A stretch of DNA of 64,000 nt from Strongyloides papillosus (lineage: Eukaryota; Nematoda; Chromadorea; Rhabditida; Strongyloididae): the NCBI GenBank assembly GCA_005656395.1, contig SRSI01000013.1, positions 1,674,001 through 1,738,000 of the forward strand. The letters are read 5' to 3'. The notes below the pieces were generated by a model. It made no database searches. It saw only the letters and a list, made by a program, of their open reading frames with translations, and was not told the origin of the DNA. This document shows positions 12,503-26,100 of this stretch, piece by piece. The translations under genes were made by a program, and so were the position numbers. How positions within the stretch are numbered: position 1 is the first letter of the stretch; each line of letters begins with the position of its first letter.

Positions 12503-13475
12503 TATAATAAAAATTAATTAATTCAATTCATCAAACTATTTTAAAATTAATTAAAATAAAATTTTTATCCCCCATATACATATGATTCAAATCTACTTAT
12601 TTTTACTATTTTTTTAGTAATTGTCAGGCAAATTGTCCCTGACATCTCACCTGCTAAATAAATCATTCAAAAAAAATCATAATTTCCAAGAAAAAGAGAA
12701 ATAATAATAATCAAAAAATTTGTTTTTAATTTTTCATCAAAATATGAACTTTTTGTTATTAAAATCATTTTAAGTCACACCATAACAAATATTTTTAATT
12801 TGTATTCTTCTTATTTCATATTAAACGATAAAAATATCATTTGGACTATGATGCATAAAAGTTGATAATGCTTCAAAGAATGCAGAATATTTTTAGCTTT
12901 TAATTTATAAATTGATTTAATTATCCAAAAAATGTACGAATATAAATATGTCTTTTAAAAAAGTTATAAAAAAACTACAACGAAGAAATACTTAGATAAT
13001 GTGATAATGAATTAAGCATGAAGAATTTTAATTATAAATATTGTTTTGTATGGTAAAAAACGACAACAATGTAATATTTAGTGTAAACTTTAAGTTCATT
13101 AAATTGTAATTTAAATTAATACCGTAATTACTAAACTTCCCATTTACAAATTAATAATCTACATTAATACCTAACATTATAGAATAATCTTCATTTAAAT
13201 GTGCATATCTATTTACAGAAAATTCATCCCACCAAATAATTATAGATAAAATTTTAAAAATTTACACGATATATGTTTATCAAAAAAAAGTCATAGTAGT
13301 AGGACCAGATATGATTATTACAAATAAAATGTTATAAAATAGTATAAATTGGAATAATATTTAACAAAAATCTTTTGTTAAATTTTAATTTTTTATTAAA
13401 TAATATACTCATAAAATTATATTAATATACTATTACATTTAATATATAAAATATTATGAATTGGAAATATAAAAT

Positions 13476-14533
13476 ATGAATTTACGGACATCAAAACAAT
13501 TGAAAATAACATTCTTATCTATATTAGTATTGGTAACATTTATTATGATAATCCAACTACCTATATTTCCAAATTTTGATAACAATATAAAGTACAATCT
13601 ACGTTACAAAACTTATTTATGTAATCAATTAGAAAAAAATGATAATTGCCTACCGATGTTTAGAAACTTTGATGGTAAATATAGAATATCACCATTCCAT
13701 AATCTGCTTTATTGTGCTATTGAAAAAAATTTATCAACACTTTTTGTTGCTATAATATGTTTACTATTTGATAAACGTAAATTTATGGCTTCTGGTATAT
13801 CGATAACAGAAAATTTATATGAAGAAAGGTAGATTATTAATTTATTACTATGAATTATATTTTACTTTTTATATTAAGATTATGTAAAGGACGGAATGAG
13901 TACAAAAGTATAAAATCTATAGCATCTGTTTATAATATTAATAAATTTCATTTTCTTCTTGTTGCAAGAGATCCAATTCAAAGATTTGTGTCAGGATTTG
14001 TTGATAAATGCATTCTTGAAAGTAAAAGAAATCATATTAAAAAAAAATGTTATGGTTGTTATGATAACGTCACTTGTGTCATAGATACATTAGCTGAAAG
14101 AGCAAAATATTTTTCTGCCAAAGGTGGAGCATTCTCCTATGAAGATCTTCATTTATTTCCTCAAAATTGGTATATTCTCCTATTTTTTTTAATTTATATA
14201 TAATAAAATTATATCTATAATATTTTTAGGCACTGCAATTTACGTGAACACTTCCAAAAATATCATATCATTCAATATAATGAGGATGATAATAAACTGA
14301 TTAAGCAGATATTAGATCTCTTCATCGAAATTGGTGTTGATATGGATATCGTTCAAAAGGTTGTTTACGACTTTGGACTTGAAAGAAAAACACCCCACTC
14401 TACACGTGGAAGACCAGAGAGAGAGAAAGTTTTAAATGAAATTCATTCAAACAAAAGACTTTTAAAAAAATTAGTTTCAATGTTCTACTATGATTTTATT
14501 TTATTTGGTTATCCAATTCCAGATATTGAATAA
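13476..14533 (+). CDS. Carbohydrate sulfotransferase-like type II membrane protein (Sulfotransfer_2, nematode type)
   Basis: Predicted Golgi enzyme moving sulfate from PAPS to a glycan. Exons 13476-13828, 13879-14169 and 14230-14533 join in phase to 315 residues. A short cytoplasmic N-terminus precedes one membrane segment (about residues 11-32). A 5'-PSB-like site sits at C80-AIEKNLST. The 3'-PB motif RDPIQRFVS is at 148-156, followed by a Cys-rich stretch (KC..CYGC..N..C) and FPQNWHC at 211-217; the W codon is split by the second intron. These three landmarks are typical of an expanded nematode family related to chondroitin/dermatan sulfotransferases. The 5'-PSB lacks the vertebrate PKxGxT core, so activity is uncertain. 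The acceptor glycan is unknown. ATG 13476 is the first start of the open frame. Confidence 0.85.
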
Positions 14534-15186
14534 ATTATATGACAACCAAAACAATAAAATAATAATAAAAATTTCTAAATACGTGCAAATGATCCTATAT
14601 AAAGGAAATTTACCCCTAAATCAAAATACACAAAATTGCTATATAATGATTCATTTTAAATTATTTTTTTACAATATCATAAATATTATTTTTATATAGA
14701 TTTTAACAAAAAAATTCTTCACAAGATTGCTAGTTTACATCACATGTGGAAAAAAGTAATTTCCTAAAGATTTTGGTGTACACGTATTTTGTAGTATTAT
14801 ATATCTTCTACAAATATATTTATGAAAAAAATTTATCTCTGACCCCCTATTTTTATTTAACTTACATTCTTTATTAATATAATATAGGTTAGAGGAAACT
14901 CTTAATAATATTTCAACTCACAACGGAATTTTCCTATCCTTACTTTCTCCCTTTTTAAGCCATCACTAACTTTAAAAACTTCCAAATAAGCTTTAGTTAT
15001 ATTAAGTGATATTATACATAAAATTTTTATACGGTACCTTAAACAACAATATATTAAAAGCATTCAATGTATTTGATAGAACATGAAGTAAAAAAAGAAG
15101 AAATTTTATCTATAAATATCCTCCTCCTCTTTTCCACTTTCCTCCTCCAAAATTTTTAAATATCTTTTGTAGGTTTGTGAAAAGAG
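14534..15186. other. Promoter-proximal region of rpl-34
   Basis: About 650 bp between the sulfotransferase stop and the rpl-34 start. From about 14930 the plus strand is strongly pyrimidine-rich, ending in CTCCTCCTCTTTTCC-like tracts at 15120-15150. This is probably the rpl-34 promoter and 5' flank. No separate gene is seen. Confidence 0.6.
15171..15172 (+). promoter_or_regulatory. Probable spliced-leader acceptor of rpl-34
   Basis: TTTTGTAG ends at 15172, 14 nt before the rpl-34 ATG, behind a long pyrimidine tract. No upstream coding exon exists, so trans-splicing (or a 5'-UTR intron) is inferred. Confidence 0.55.
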
Positions 15187-15592
15187 ATGGTCCAAAGATT
15201 GACTTACAAAAGACGTCACTCTTATAATACAAAATCCAATAAGATTAGAAAAACAAGAACACCCGGTGGACGTTTGACACTTCAATACCAACGAAAAGTT
15301 GGTTGTAAACGTAGATGTGCTGATACAGGTGTTATCCTTAAAGGAGTAAGTCAAGTATTTTTTTGATTAAATACAAAATTTAATTAAAATAATAAATACT
15401 CTCCTTCAGATAAAACAAGTTCGCCCATACAAGCTTAAAAAACTTTCCAAACGTCATAAGAGAGTTTCTCGTGCCTATGGAGGTCACCTATCAGCAAATG
15501 CTGTTAGAGAAAGAATATTACGTGCCTTCCTTATTGAGGAGCAAAGAATTGTTGCTAGTGTCTTAAATACCAGAGAGACATCCAAAAGATAA
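15187..15592 (+). CDS. rpl-34: 60S ribosomal protein L34 (eL34)
   Basis: Structural protein of the large cytosolic ribosomal subunit. Exons 15187-15345 (53 codons) and 15410-15592 join in phase 0 to give 113 residues, close to the usual length of about 115. The start [18 protein letters not shown] is the conserved eL34 opening. The TPGGRL stretch and the zinc-ribbon-like [10 protein letters not shown] follow, then the basic [20 protein letters not shown] segment and the C-terminal [11 protein letters not shown]. The 64-nt intron interrupts just before IKQVRPY. A pyrimidine-rich upstream region fits high constitutive expression. Codon use is richer in C-ending codons than in neighbouring genes, as expected for a highly expressed gene. 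Identification is secure. Confidence 0.98.
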
Positions 15593-15661
15593 GATTTTAT
15601 AATTACAAATTAATGATTTTATTTACATTTTTAATGTCCTCTTGTTATTTGATTTAATTTC

Positions 15662-15667
15662 AATAAA
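15662..15667 (+). terminator. Poly(A) signal of rpl-34
   Basis: AATAAA about 70 nt after the rpl-34 stop codon; a canonical polyadenylation hexamer at a typical distance. Confidence 0.6.
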
Positions 15668-18600
15668 TTTTTCATATCACTTTTGTATAAAATTATCATC
15701 CCTCTTATTCCTTTTCTGTTCTATTTAACTTCAAAACAAATATTTATCAAGAAATATCCTCCTACCCATAAATTTTTATGTCATCAGATTTTTACAATAT
15801 ACCATTTTGAGCATGAAAATTAATCTTTTTTTAATGTGAAGGTAAACTATAAAGTGTATTGTTTTATTTAAAAAATGAATATTTCTAACAAAATACCGTT
15901 AGGTTATTAATGATAGCGGAAACATTGAAGAAAATAAGAAAGGTAAAAAAAGGATGTTATGTGCAAATTTATTTATAATTTATAATGTAATCAGAAATAC
16001 ATTGTCTAACTTTATGAATCTCCCATCTTTTTCAAAGCTTCCTTTTTATCACAATTTATATGGCTGTCAGTAAGTCTTCGCATTTATTGTTATATAAAAT
16101 ATATCCTACTATTATTATACATAATCATATTTTTTTCATTCATAACTCAAATGTTTATGTTCTTAGATATTTATGAAGAAAAAATTTTTAAACGACATTG
16201 ATATTTTTTAACTCCATATTTCATTTTTAACTATTAATGACGTGTTAACTACTTTTCCAGGATACTTAATATTCTCTACATTTACTTACAAAAAGAACCA
16301 ATAACTTTTATTATCATTTTTCTTGCCCTTTTATTTACTTGATTTGAGTGTAAAAATTATAAAAAGTAGAAACTTTATTATTTACTAACAAATAAAAATA
16401 TCTATTTTCTTTTTCCATTTTAATAAAGGATAAGTTAAAAGAAGAATACAAATGTATCATTTTATAAATGCTTTAAACATCTTAAATTTTTTTTATTTAT
16501 TTTTATTATTTATTTTTATAACTTTTAAAAGTTAAATATTCATTACATTTTTATTTAAATGTATAAAAGTAGAAGAAAGTTAGATGTGGATACAAAAAAA
16601 GATAGTTATTATGGTAGATTTAAAAAAATAGACCTTTTTTTAGATATTATATAAACTTTTAGATAGGTTAAAAAACTAATAAATATACAAAATTCTATTA
16701 AAATCCAGCTTTTCATCAACTACTACAAAATATACGCTATATTTATTACTTCTTCAAATGAGTGGATTACATTTAAAATTAGATATTTTATCAAATAAAT
16801 TTTGTCACTACAATCATTTAAATATTTAAAATTTAATCATTCAACCCACGGTTTCATTGAAAAAATTATTTTATGTCTAAATAGATATAATTTTAAATAT
16901 TTTAACGGGAAGAAAAAACACCATAAATTTATCTTTATTTGGTGTTTTAATCTAATGATACGTCATAGCTTTTTTACGTGAATCTGAAATAAAACTATTA
17001 TATATACAACTGTTTTAATTTATTTTTATGGAACAACTTTTTTGTTTTTTCTACCATCAAATATCCTCTAATTTCTATTTTTATATAATTTAATTTTTAT
17101 TTTTGGATTAAAAAAATAATATAAACTTTGTTTATACAAGTGTACGATTATAAATATTAATTTTTTTAGTTGAAAATTGAAAAATTAACTTAAACATCTA
17201 TTTAATTATTTAAATTCTATAATTAAGAAAACTTTATTACTTAAAGGTGGAAAGTAACGTTTGTTATAATATCTTTAAATTATATTAATCCTAGTGATGT
17301 AATTAAATTTCTAAATAGGCTTATAAGCACATACTTCTAACTGTTAGGGAAATTTAAAAGTCAAAGTTTAGTTGAAAGGTAGTCATACATCATTACCGTC
17401 ATTTTTGATACTGTTTAAATATTTTGTTTTTTCTTTCTTATTTTGTTTTATCTATTTTATTCAAATATTTTCCTTGTCTAGGATTTTTCTCATTAATTGC
17501 TTTAACCACCAACTTTAATTTCTACCCTATTTACCTCGTATTGACAATTTTTCTCTTTTTTTCACTAAAAATTAAAAATGAAAAGATTTAATAAAAGAGA
17601 ATTTATGACTATTTGTAATTTTTATAAGACACTTTTTTACTTGTAATAATTATCCTCTTTTATTCTTAATTTTTTTTTGTTTTAAAAAGGACATTGCTCT
17701 TAAAATAACGATTATAATTAATCATTTTTTTATACAAGTAAAAATATAATCGCTGTTGAATCCTTTCTTTAGTTACAAAACCATTAAACTTATTAATCTT
17801 CAATATTTATAAAATGTGTGTCGAAAGAATCGTATTTTTTTCGATAGATTATATAAAAATAAACTTCCTATGCTTTTATCTTGTCCAAAGGTTTTATAAT
17901 TATTTAATATCATGAAAAAAATAGATGAATAATAAAGTTCATGACAAAAAAAATATTCTTATTAATAATTTATTAAAATTAGTTTTGATGTTGAAGTGTG
18001 AATAATAAAACGGATCTCTTTATATTTTTATTCTTAATGATAAATGAAAAGTGATATTTTATCTATTCATTATATTTCACATAAACTTTTCATTTTAGTA
18101 AGTTGTTGCCCGAAATTATTTGACGATTATTAGAAAAACTTATCACACTCCTAAGAGAAATGACTTTAACATTTTAAAATTTATTGTCAAAAATTTCTAA
18201 GAAATCGTGAAAAATTGTAATAAATAAAGTACATTTTACAACCTATAATCGTTTCCTAAATCATAATGAAAATTTTTTATAACTACCTTTTAAAAAATTT
18301 AAATAAAAAAAACATAAACAAAACTATTAATTTTGATATACCTTTATTTCATTATACAGCTATTTAATTACTACCTTATTATATATTTATTAGCAGAAAA
18401 TATAAAAAATGATATATAGGAGTTGGTTATGGTTAATAAAAAATTCAACATATTAAACTTTAAAAATTTTGTATTCATATATTTTATTTAGTAGAAAGAC
18501 TAACTACTCATCTCCATCTCAAACCAACAGTCAATTTAATTAATCATTGATAAAATATTAACGATGATTTAGGTAAAAGTAAATAAAAAATATTAAAAGA

Positions 18601-19846
18601 GATTATTAATTTTTCTCATTCCTAAAATAGATTCCTGTCACCCCCACAATCCATAATTAAATATTTTCCATTTATCATTTAATCCATTGTTAAAAGAATT
18701 AAAATTTTTTTACAAATAATATTTTCTGATGATTAATGCTCATAAAGATATAAATAATACATATATCTAAGGGGTAAATGATGGACGTTTTCATAATTAT
18801 AATATCATTTCCCGGTATCAGGAGTATATTAATATATTTTTGAATAAATCATATCACATCACTTTACAAAATATTATAGGAAAATTTTTGTTATCCATGT
18901 AATTTGTCATTTTATTTTCTAAATTTTTAGAATTTTTTACAACATTAAAATTATGGTAAGATAAAATGTATTGAGAACTGATAAAGGGGTGGATTTTTTG
19001 TTTTTAATGTTAATACTTAATATAATGACAATATATATACATATATATTACGGATAAAAAGTTACTGTGAATGTTTTTAAAAATATAATTTGTTGAATTG
19101 ACATATATTTTCTTTTTCCATGTTTTATTAAATAAAAGTTAATTGTATTAATTTTTATAATTAAGTTTAATTTTGCACTCAAATAAAATATGTGATTTTT
19201 TGTTTTAAACTAAAATTATATTTTGTTAAGATTTTTCAATTATATTTTTAAATTTTACTTGTTTCCAGAATTAAAAATAATTTTAAACAAAATAAGTTTT
19301 ATAAATAATTTATATGTGTCAACTATTCATTTGTAGAATTTTTGGTTTCAAATGTTAAAAATAATAGAAAGAAATAAAAAAATTTATTTTTATTGCATTT
19401 TATATATATATATATTAATTATATGTAGTGAAGTTGAAACAGAGTTGAATAATATTTGAAATGTATTTGTAGAAATGTTTGTGATTGTAATTTATCATTT
19501 TTTACTACTAATATGGGAGGTATAAATTTTAGACATATTTTATAATTTTAATGACACCTTTATTTGGTTTCTAAATTTTTATTCTCCCGTTGTTTGTCAC
19601 CTATATATCTTTTATCCTGAAATGACATCTTTATATGGTCCTTATTTTGTCATATAATCATACCATTGATATAAATATATTAACAATCTCGTTACATCAT
19701 AAAATGCTTACTTTTTATTTAGCACTTATAAAATACCTCTTACGGAAATGAACTAAAAACACAAAATTTTTAATGTTAAAATTTTTAATCCTTTTAACGG
19801 AAATTTTTAGTTATTCATCATACTTCAACGACCTCCTCTTCTTATC
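15668..19846. other. Intergenic region between rpl-34 and flp-16
   Basis: About 4.2 kb of AT-rich DNA. I see no open frame with a family signature, no RNA gene and no clear repeat. It presumably contains the neuronal promoter of flp-16; the last 50 nt before the flp-16 ATG are CT-rich. Confidence 0.5.
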
Positions 19847-20160
19847 ATGGATCGTCGCAGCATTTTTACATGGATTATTACTGCTTTATTAAGCTTAACA
19901 CTTATCTCTGCTGTAACAAATGAAAATCAACAAGAAAATGAACTTGTTTATCCTGATGGAATTTATGAATGTAGGTTACTTAAGATCATTTTAGATTGTC
20001 TTTTAATATTATTAATAATTTTCTTTTAGACTATCCAGTTAATGATGTACCACAAGCCCTACCATCTAAGAGAGCACAAACGTTTGTAAGATTTGGAAAA
20101 AGAGCACAGACCTTTGTAAGATTCGGCAAACGTGCTCAAACTTTTGTACGATTTGGATGA
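19847..20160 (+). CDS. flp-16: FMRFamide-like neuropeptide precursor, FLP-16 type
   Basis: Secreted neuropeptide precursor of 84 residues. Exons 19847-19970 and 20030-20160 are joined through a split Tyr codon across a 59-nt intron. A basic start is followed by a hydrophobic signal peptide (about residues 6-23) and an acidic spacer. Three copies of AQTFVRFG follow, each preceded by a KR processing site; the Gly supplies the C-terminal amide, so the mature product is AQTFVRF-amide. The last copy ends directly in TGA after Gly, so no C-terminal dibasic trimming is needed. AQTFVRF-amide is the peptide known from C. elegans FLP-16. The three repeats use different synonymous codons, so they are not recent duplicates. 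The receptor gene is not in the window. Confidence 0.95.
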
Positions 20161-23100
20161 AATTGAAAGAAAATTGAATATTTTTTGAGCCCAAGTCTTT
20201 ATATTTAGATTATGAACAAAAGAAATTAACTTTTTTTTATTCTCAATCATTATCCTTATCCAATACTATAATACAATGACAGCTACCAAAATATTTTCCA
20301 CAAACATTATTTCCCGGCATTAATGATCTCATAAAGATGAAATTTTCAAAATAAAAGAATGAATCAAAAAATTGAGCTCTCTACATGATAAAAAACAAAT
20401 ATTTTTACAATCATGAAAACCACACATAAGCTTACATTTTAATTAATTTTAAATTCACCTATTTTTTAATCAAAATAAAAGTTTTATTTAAAAGTATAAT
20501 TAAATTGTCAAGAATTTTCTTTTAAACATATTTTATTTTCATCTTTATATCTGCCAAAAACACAAATACACATATTTTATATAAAGAATTTAATTCATTC
20601 AAAAAATGAGAAAAAAGCATCATGTTGTTCTAAAAAACATTTTACATAAAATAACTTTATTATAAAATCTTTTGGAAGTATTAGAAAAATATTTAATAAT
20701 TTACTATTAAAAATTTCATTTCAAAAATAAGAAATATTTTACTCCATATTCAATGCATTCTGGTTTTTTTTTAAAAATTATACACTACCTAAATAAAAGA
20801 AAATTATTCAATCTTACTTATAATATTACATAATCATAAAATTTATTAATTTATTATAATTCAAATTTTTTTGATATTAATATCTTTTACGTGAATACAA
20901 AAAATAAAATTTTAATAATTTTTATTTTAATGTCATCTTTTTTTGTGAAATATTTATTATCATATTTATAACATTTCATCATCTATAATTCATCATTATT
21001 TATTGTAGTTTTTGTTGAATTGGTAAAAAACAAATAATAATAATTACATTATGTATCTCATTGAAATTGTAATGTTTATTATTTTATTCTATAAAACAAA
21101 GAAAAACTTTGTATATGTTTTTTTAACAATTATTAAAAGATAAAATTAGTATAAAAAATATATTGAATTGTTGGAAACTTTAATGCACATTTTTCATCAT
21201 AAAATAAAATCTTTTTGATTTTATTGTTTAATAAATCTCTTTTTCGCATGTTTCTTTATTTTGGAGTAAAAGGAAGTTAATAAAAGTTTATACTTTTTTT
21301 GTAATTATAAAAAAGAGAATAAGTATCCTTTTATTTATAGAGGTACTAAATATAAAACTCATAAGTATCAAGTGACGAAAAAAAATTTTTCAAATAGAAC
21401 GTCTATAAATAGTTAAGATATTTTGAAAATTAAAAAGATTGATAGAAGATAAATTTCTCATTAAATTTCAGTACTATTATTATGCATGTTTTTAATGTAA
21501 TGTTTTGAGAGTAAAAATAATGATAAATGAGATTTTAGAATTTGATGGAAAGTAATGGGTATATCTTAATTATTCAATAAAGTTATTATTTTTTAATAAA
21601 ATTATCCTCCATACCATTAATTATTCCACTACTTTGTAGTGTAAAATTTGTTACAAATCATAAAAAAACTGCATAAATTTCTTAATATCAATAAAAGAAC
21701 ATTTTTGATATATTCAATTTTTTCCCTCTTCTCTAATGAATGATTTATTTAATAGAGAAATATCTCTATTTGTTAGTGCCTCTTTGAAAAAGACAATTCT
21801 TTTATTTTTTTATATTCATTCAAAAATAAGTTGCTTTTATATGACAAAGCATTAAAATATGTTCTTTGAATTGATAATAAAAATTGAATAACATTAAACT
21901 TATTAATGAAAAATAGTAAAATATATATAAAATCAAACAATTGGAAATGATTTTTGTTTCTTAATTTTAAAATAAGAAAAATGATTATTAAATTGTAGTT
22001 TACGTTAAAACGATTAACATTATGATATAAGGTGCATAATAAAAGTGGTAGATAAGAAGGAAAAAAAAAGGTAAATCAAAAATTTTTGATATTAAGAGGA
22101 AAGTAGAAAACCAACTATATCATTTGATTGATTACAAATTCTTTTTAACCATTTGGCATCATTAATTTAAGAAATAATCATAAGTAGTCTTTTATTATTA
22201 TAAATTGATTCCTACCAAAAGATATTATATATATATGTATAAAGAGTCTATATCTCTTAATTTTCGTAAAAAATTTTTTTCTCTTGTTATTGGTGCCTCC
22301 GTTTTTAGTGGTTTTATTTCGAATAATTGAAAATGAATTTCTTTTTTTATATAATAAAAGCTTCATTCCTTAATAAATGATAAATGTTATCAAAAAATAA
22401 ATTTCAATTCAAAGTTAAAATATGGTTTAGTTTTGTTATAAAGTGAATTTAAAATTTAATGATATTATTTTAATAAAATATTAAATGAAATATAGACATA
22501 TTATAATTTTAATTTGCCTCTCAAATATACATATATATTTTAATTCTATTTTTACCAGTAAAAATTATATTTTTTTTTATCAAGTCATGAGATTGCATGA
22601 AAAAATATAATTTTGTAGTATTATTAGCTAAAAATATGATAATTTATCAGTAACATGCTTATAATTTTAAATTATTTACCTTATTTTAAATTAAGGTATT
22701 AATAAACTAATTACTTTCCCCCTACAAAACTACTAGATAAGCTTTTTATGATTACTATATTTCTACAAAGTTTAATTAAATTTTCTCTACAAAAATAAGT
22801 AATTGAGTATATTCCATTTACTTTTGTTAACTATTATATATTTTCTTACTTTTAAAAATTTTATAATTTATATTAATTCTTTTATTTTTTTATAGCAATT
22901 ACGTAGACATAAAATTATAAATTTATTATTTTCAACAATCTAACATAGTTGAAAGTAAATTTATTTTAAAATAAAAAATCTTTGAAATAATCATTTATTT
23001 GGTTGTTTTGAAAAACTCATTGTTACATAATCATTAATTATTATTCATAACAAAATTTAAATTCAAAAATATTTAATTGTAATAATTAAAACATAAAGAG

Positions 23101-26100
23101 AATTGAGTTGAATTATAAAAATATTATAAATGAAGAATGAAAATGATAGAAAATAAACATATGGTTAGAAGATATTTAAAATTAATCTTTAAATTTACAT
23201 TATTTTTTTTATTTGTCTAAGCTAAACATTTTGTCCTATACTATAATAAAATATGTTAATATATAACTATAAAACTTTTTCCCAACTTCTATTAATACCC
23301 TTAATTTTTGCTTATTTAATTTTTTCTTAAATTGTAAAAATTTAATCATTACCATAATACAAATTTAATTTTATGGCTTCATTAACAATCTTAATTTATT
23401 CATTTCTCATGTGTTTTTAAATTACCTTTGTCTAATAACTTATAGTTTAACAATCTTTTTTATTTTAAATTACAATTATTACATATTCATTAATTTGTGA
23501 TTCTTTTTTCTGTCGACATCACATTGATTCCATAAATGACATTTAAGAGATACTTTGTTTTACTTAAAATCCTACTCAAGTAATTATCCCTCAATAAAGA
23601 TACTTTTTTCATGTATTATTTAATTAATTGAAATATGAATATTAACGAAAATTTACGCGCAAAAAATTTTTTCTTCTCCCTTCATTAAAAATACCCTAAT
23701 CACTAATAAAAAGTTATATTATAATGGAACAAAAAAATATTGTTACATATTATTTCATTTAAAATTCTATACATATTAATTAATTACTCTATTATTATTT
23801 TTCAACATCCTTTTAATAATTTAAACATCAAAAATGTGGAAATTTACAAACACATTTATGTGCCATTCATTTACATTTTTTTTGTTCTTTAACTAACAAA
23901 TTTTTTTTTATTTTTCAAATTATAATATTTCAAATAAATAAATATCATATATATTTATTCACATTCATTAAAGTATCTAGCAGCTACATTCTTTTTTTGA
24001 TTTAATAATTGTTTATAATAAGTTGAAAATATATAAATTATTATCTCAAAAATACAAGTTATTTGGTTTTTCATTAATTTTTTTTTCATTTAAATTCTAA
24101 ATTTGTCAAAAGTTTTATATTACTACTTGCGAATGCCGTGTTAAAGTATTTTGTTTATGATTGACCTTTTTTTGAGAAAAAAAAATATTATATATATTTA
24201 TGATTAATTACAAAAAAAAACAAACAATTTGTATTTTTAAAGGTAATAAAGAATATTATATTAGTTAAATGCCATCTCGTGTCATATTATTCTTAATATT
24301 GAAAAATATATAAACACATTTAATATATTTATACTTTTAGTATTTATTTTAAAAAAATCAACTAAGAATCGAGAGGAGAAAAAATATTCTTTTATAACAT
24401 AAAATAAACTTCATATAATTAGACTACTATTTGTAAAAGTAAAGGAAATTGTTTTATGCAATTTTTTTATATAAAATTTATATATATATTTGAAATGCCT
24501 TTTGTTACGTATTTTCTATTTTTTGTCACGAAGTATAGAACGAAATTAAATAAATTATAATATAATTTTCATTTGAAAATTTTAATTTTTCATAATAAAA
24601 ATAGGTAATATAAATGCTCTTCATTATACATATATATACATTCATACCTTTAGTTTGATATTAATAATAGCTTTTCTTAATGTTTTAGTAAATAAAAACA
24701 CCAGAAATTTATCTATGTTTGTGGAGTAATAGTATTTTTATTGAAAAAATAATAAATGTTAAATAAATACTAATGTATTTTTATTTTAAGGGTATGTTAT
24801 TGAAAATGTCATAACTTTCATAATTTTTATTTTCTTCCCACCCCTTGAACTAATAGATCTAAGATAACTTTTCTACTTTTTTTAAACTATTATTGTTGAT
24901 TTATAACTAACCATACAATATTCTTTTATTATTTTATAAAAGTAGTGTGTCTTCATGATAACAACAAGTCACATTTACAATACATATACTATTATTTCAT
25001 TTATCTAAACATTCTATTTTTTTCTTATATAAAGTTCACTTTTACTATTTCGTATCATGAATATATCAAATGCTATTCTTTTAAATATAAAATAAATTCT
25101 CAATTACTGATATAGCTTAGGAATTATTTTTCATATAAGATTTTGTACTTTTGAAATATAAATTGTGGTAGGAAGATAAAAAAAATAAATTTTTAAACAT
25201 TATTATATAAACACTTTATGTCATACTTTTGGAGAACTTTAATTTTAATACTTGACATTAATGTTTAAAAAATTTATCCCCATCATGAGTTTTGTAGATA
25301 TAGATGACACAAAATTATGTTAGAAAACGGATTCAAGAGTAACGAGAGAAAATAAACTAGTAAAAAAATGAAAGAAAATGCGTGTAACACATCATATTTA
25401 ACAAGAGAAAATATGTTAATTTTTTATTATCATCTTCATTCTATTTGCAAAAGAATATACTTTGAAAAATAGGAGAAAAAAATAAATTAAAAGTTTCAGG
25501 AATAAAAAATCAAAGTTTTTGTCTTATTATGAAAATACTAACAACTCATAGATGATGACAAATCGCTCATTTGATTGTTTTTTAAAATAATATTTTTATT
25601 CATTTTTAATAGCCATTCTTAAAAGCATTAAAATCATTTTATTATGCCAATGAGAAGAAGAACCTCTCTTTTAATTATTAAATTTAATTATTTTATAAAA
25701 AAATTTAGTTCTATTTTTGTTTGTGGTAACAAAATTTTGAAATATAACGTTATTTATTATCTTTAAAAATTATCAATACAATATGTTTTTTTTACTATTA
25801 GAAGGAATAATTTTTGTAAATAAAATTGCTAACATCTCTCCATTATAAAGTGCATAAAATATAAATATATATTTTATTTAAATATTAAATTTTTTATGTT
25901 TTGGCAGGTTATCTTGAGAATACTCCAACATAACTAATTTATCATTCATATTTTCATTTCAACCAATAGGTAATTACTATTGTTATTATTTTTTTGACAT
26001 TATAAGTAATAACTTTTAAACTTACCATTTCAAAATTTTTCTGTCTAATATATACTCTTTCTTTAACCAATTTTTTTTACTATTTTAATTTTTGTAAATT

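Larger units (their letters stand above)
10825..13475. other. Intergenic region holding a tandem repeat and a MITE-like element
   Basis: About 2.65 kb between the transporter and sulfotransferase starts (divergent). It contains a diverged ~430-bp tandem repeat (11074-12230) and a foldback element (12332-12502), both listed separately. No coding signal was found. Confidence 0.6.

Noticed and set aside
15106..15354. Minus-strand open frame opposite rpl-34 exon 1
   Set aside because: It is the antisense shadow of the clearly identified ribosomal protein exon.
20059..20250. Minus-strand open frame over flp-16 exon 2 with repeated K/S/Y units
   Set aside because: Its repeats are simply the antisense of the three AQTFVRFG-KR units.
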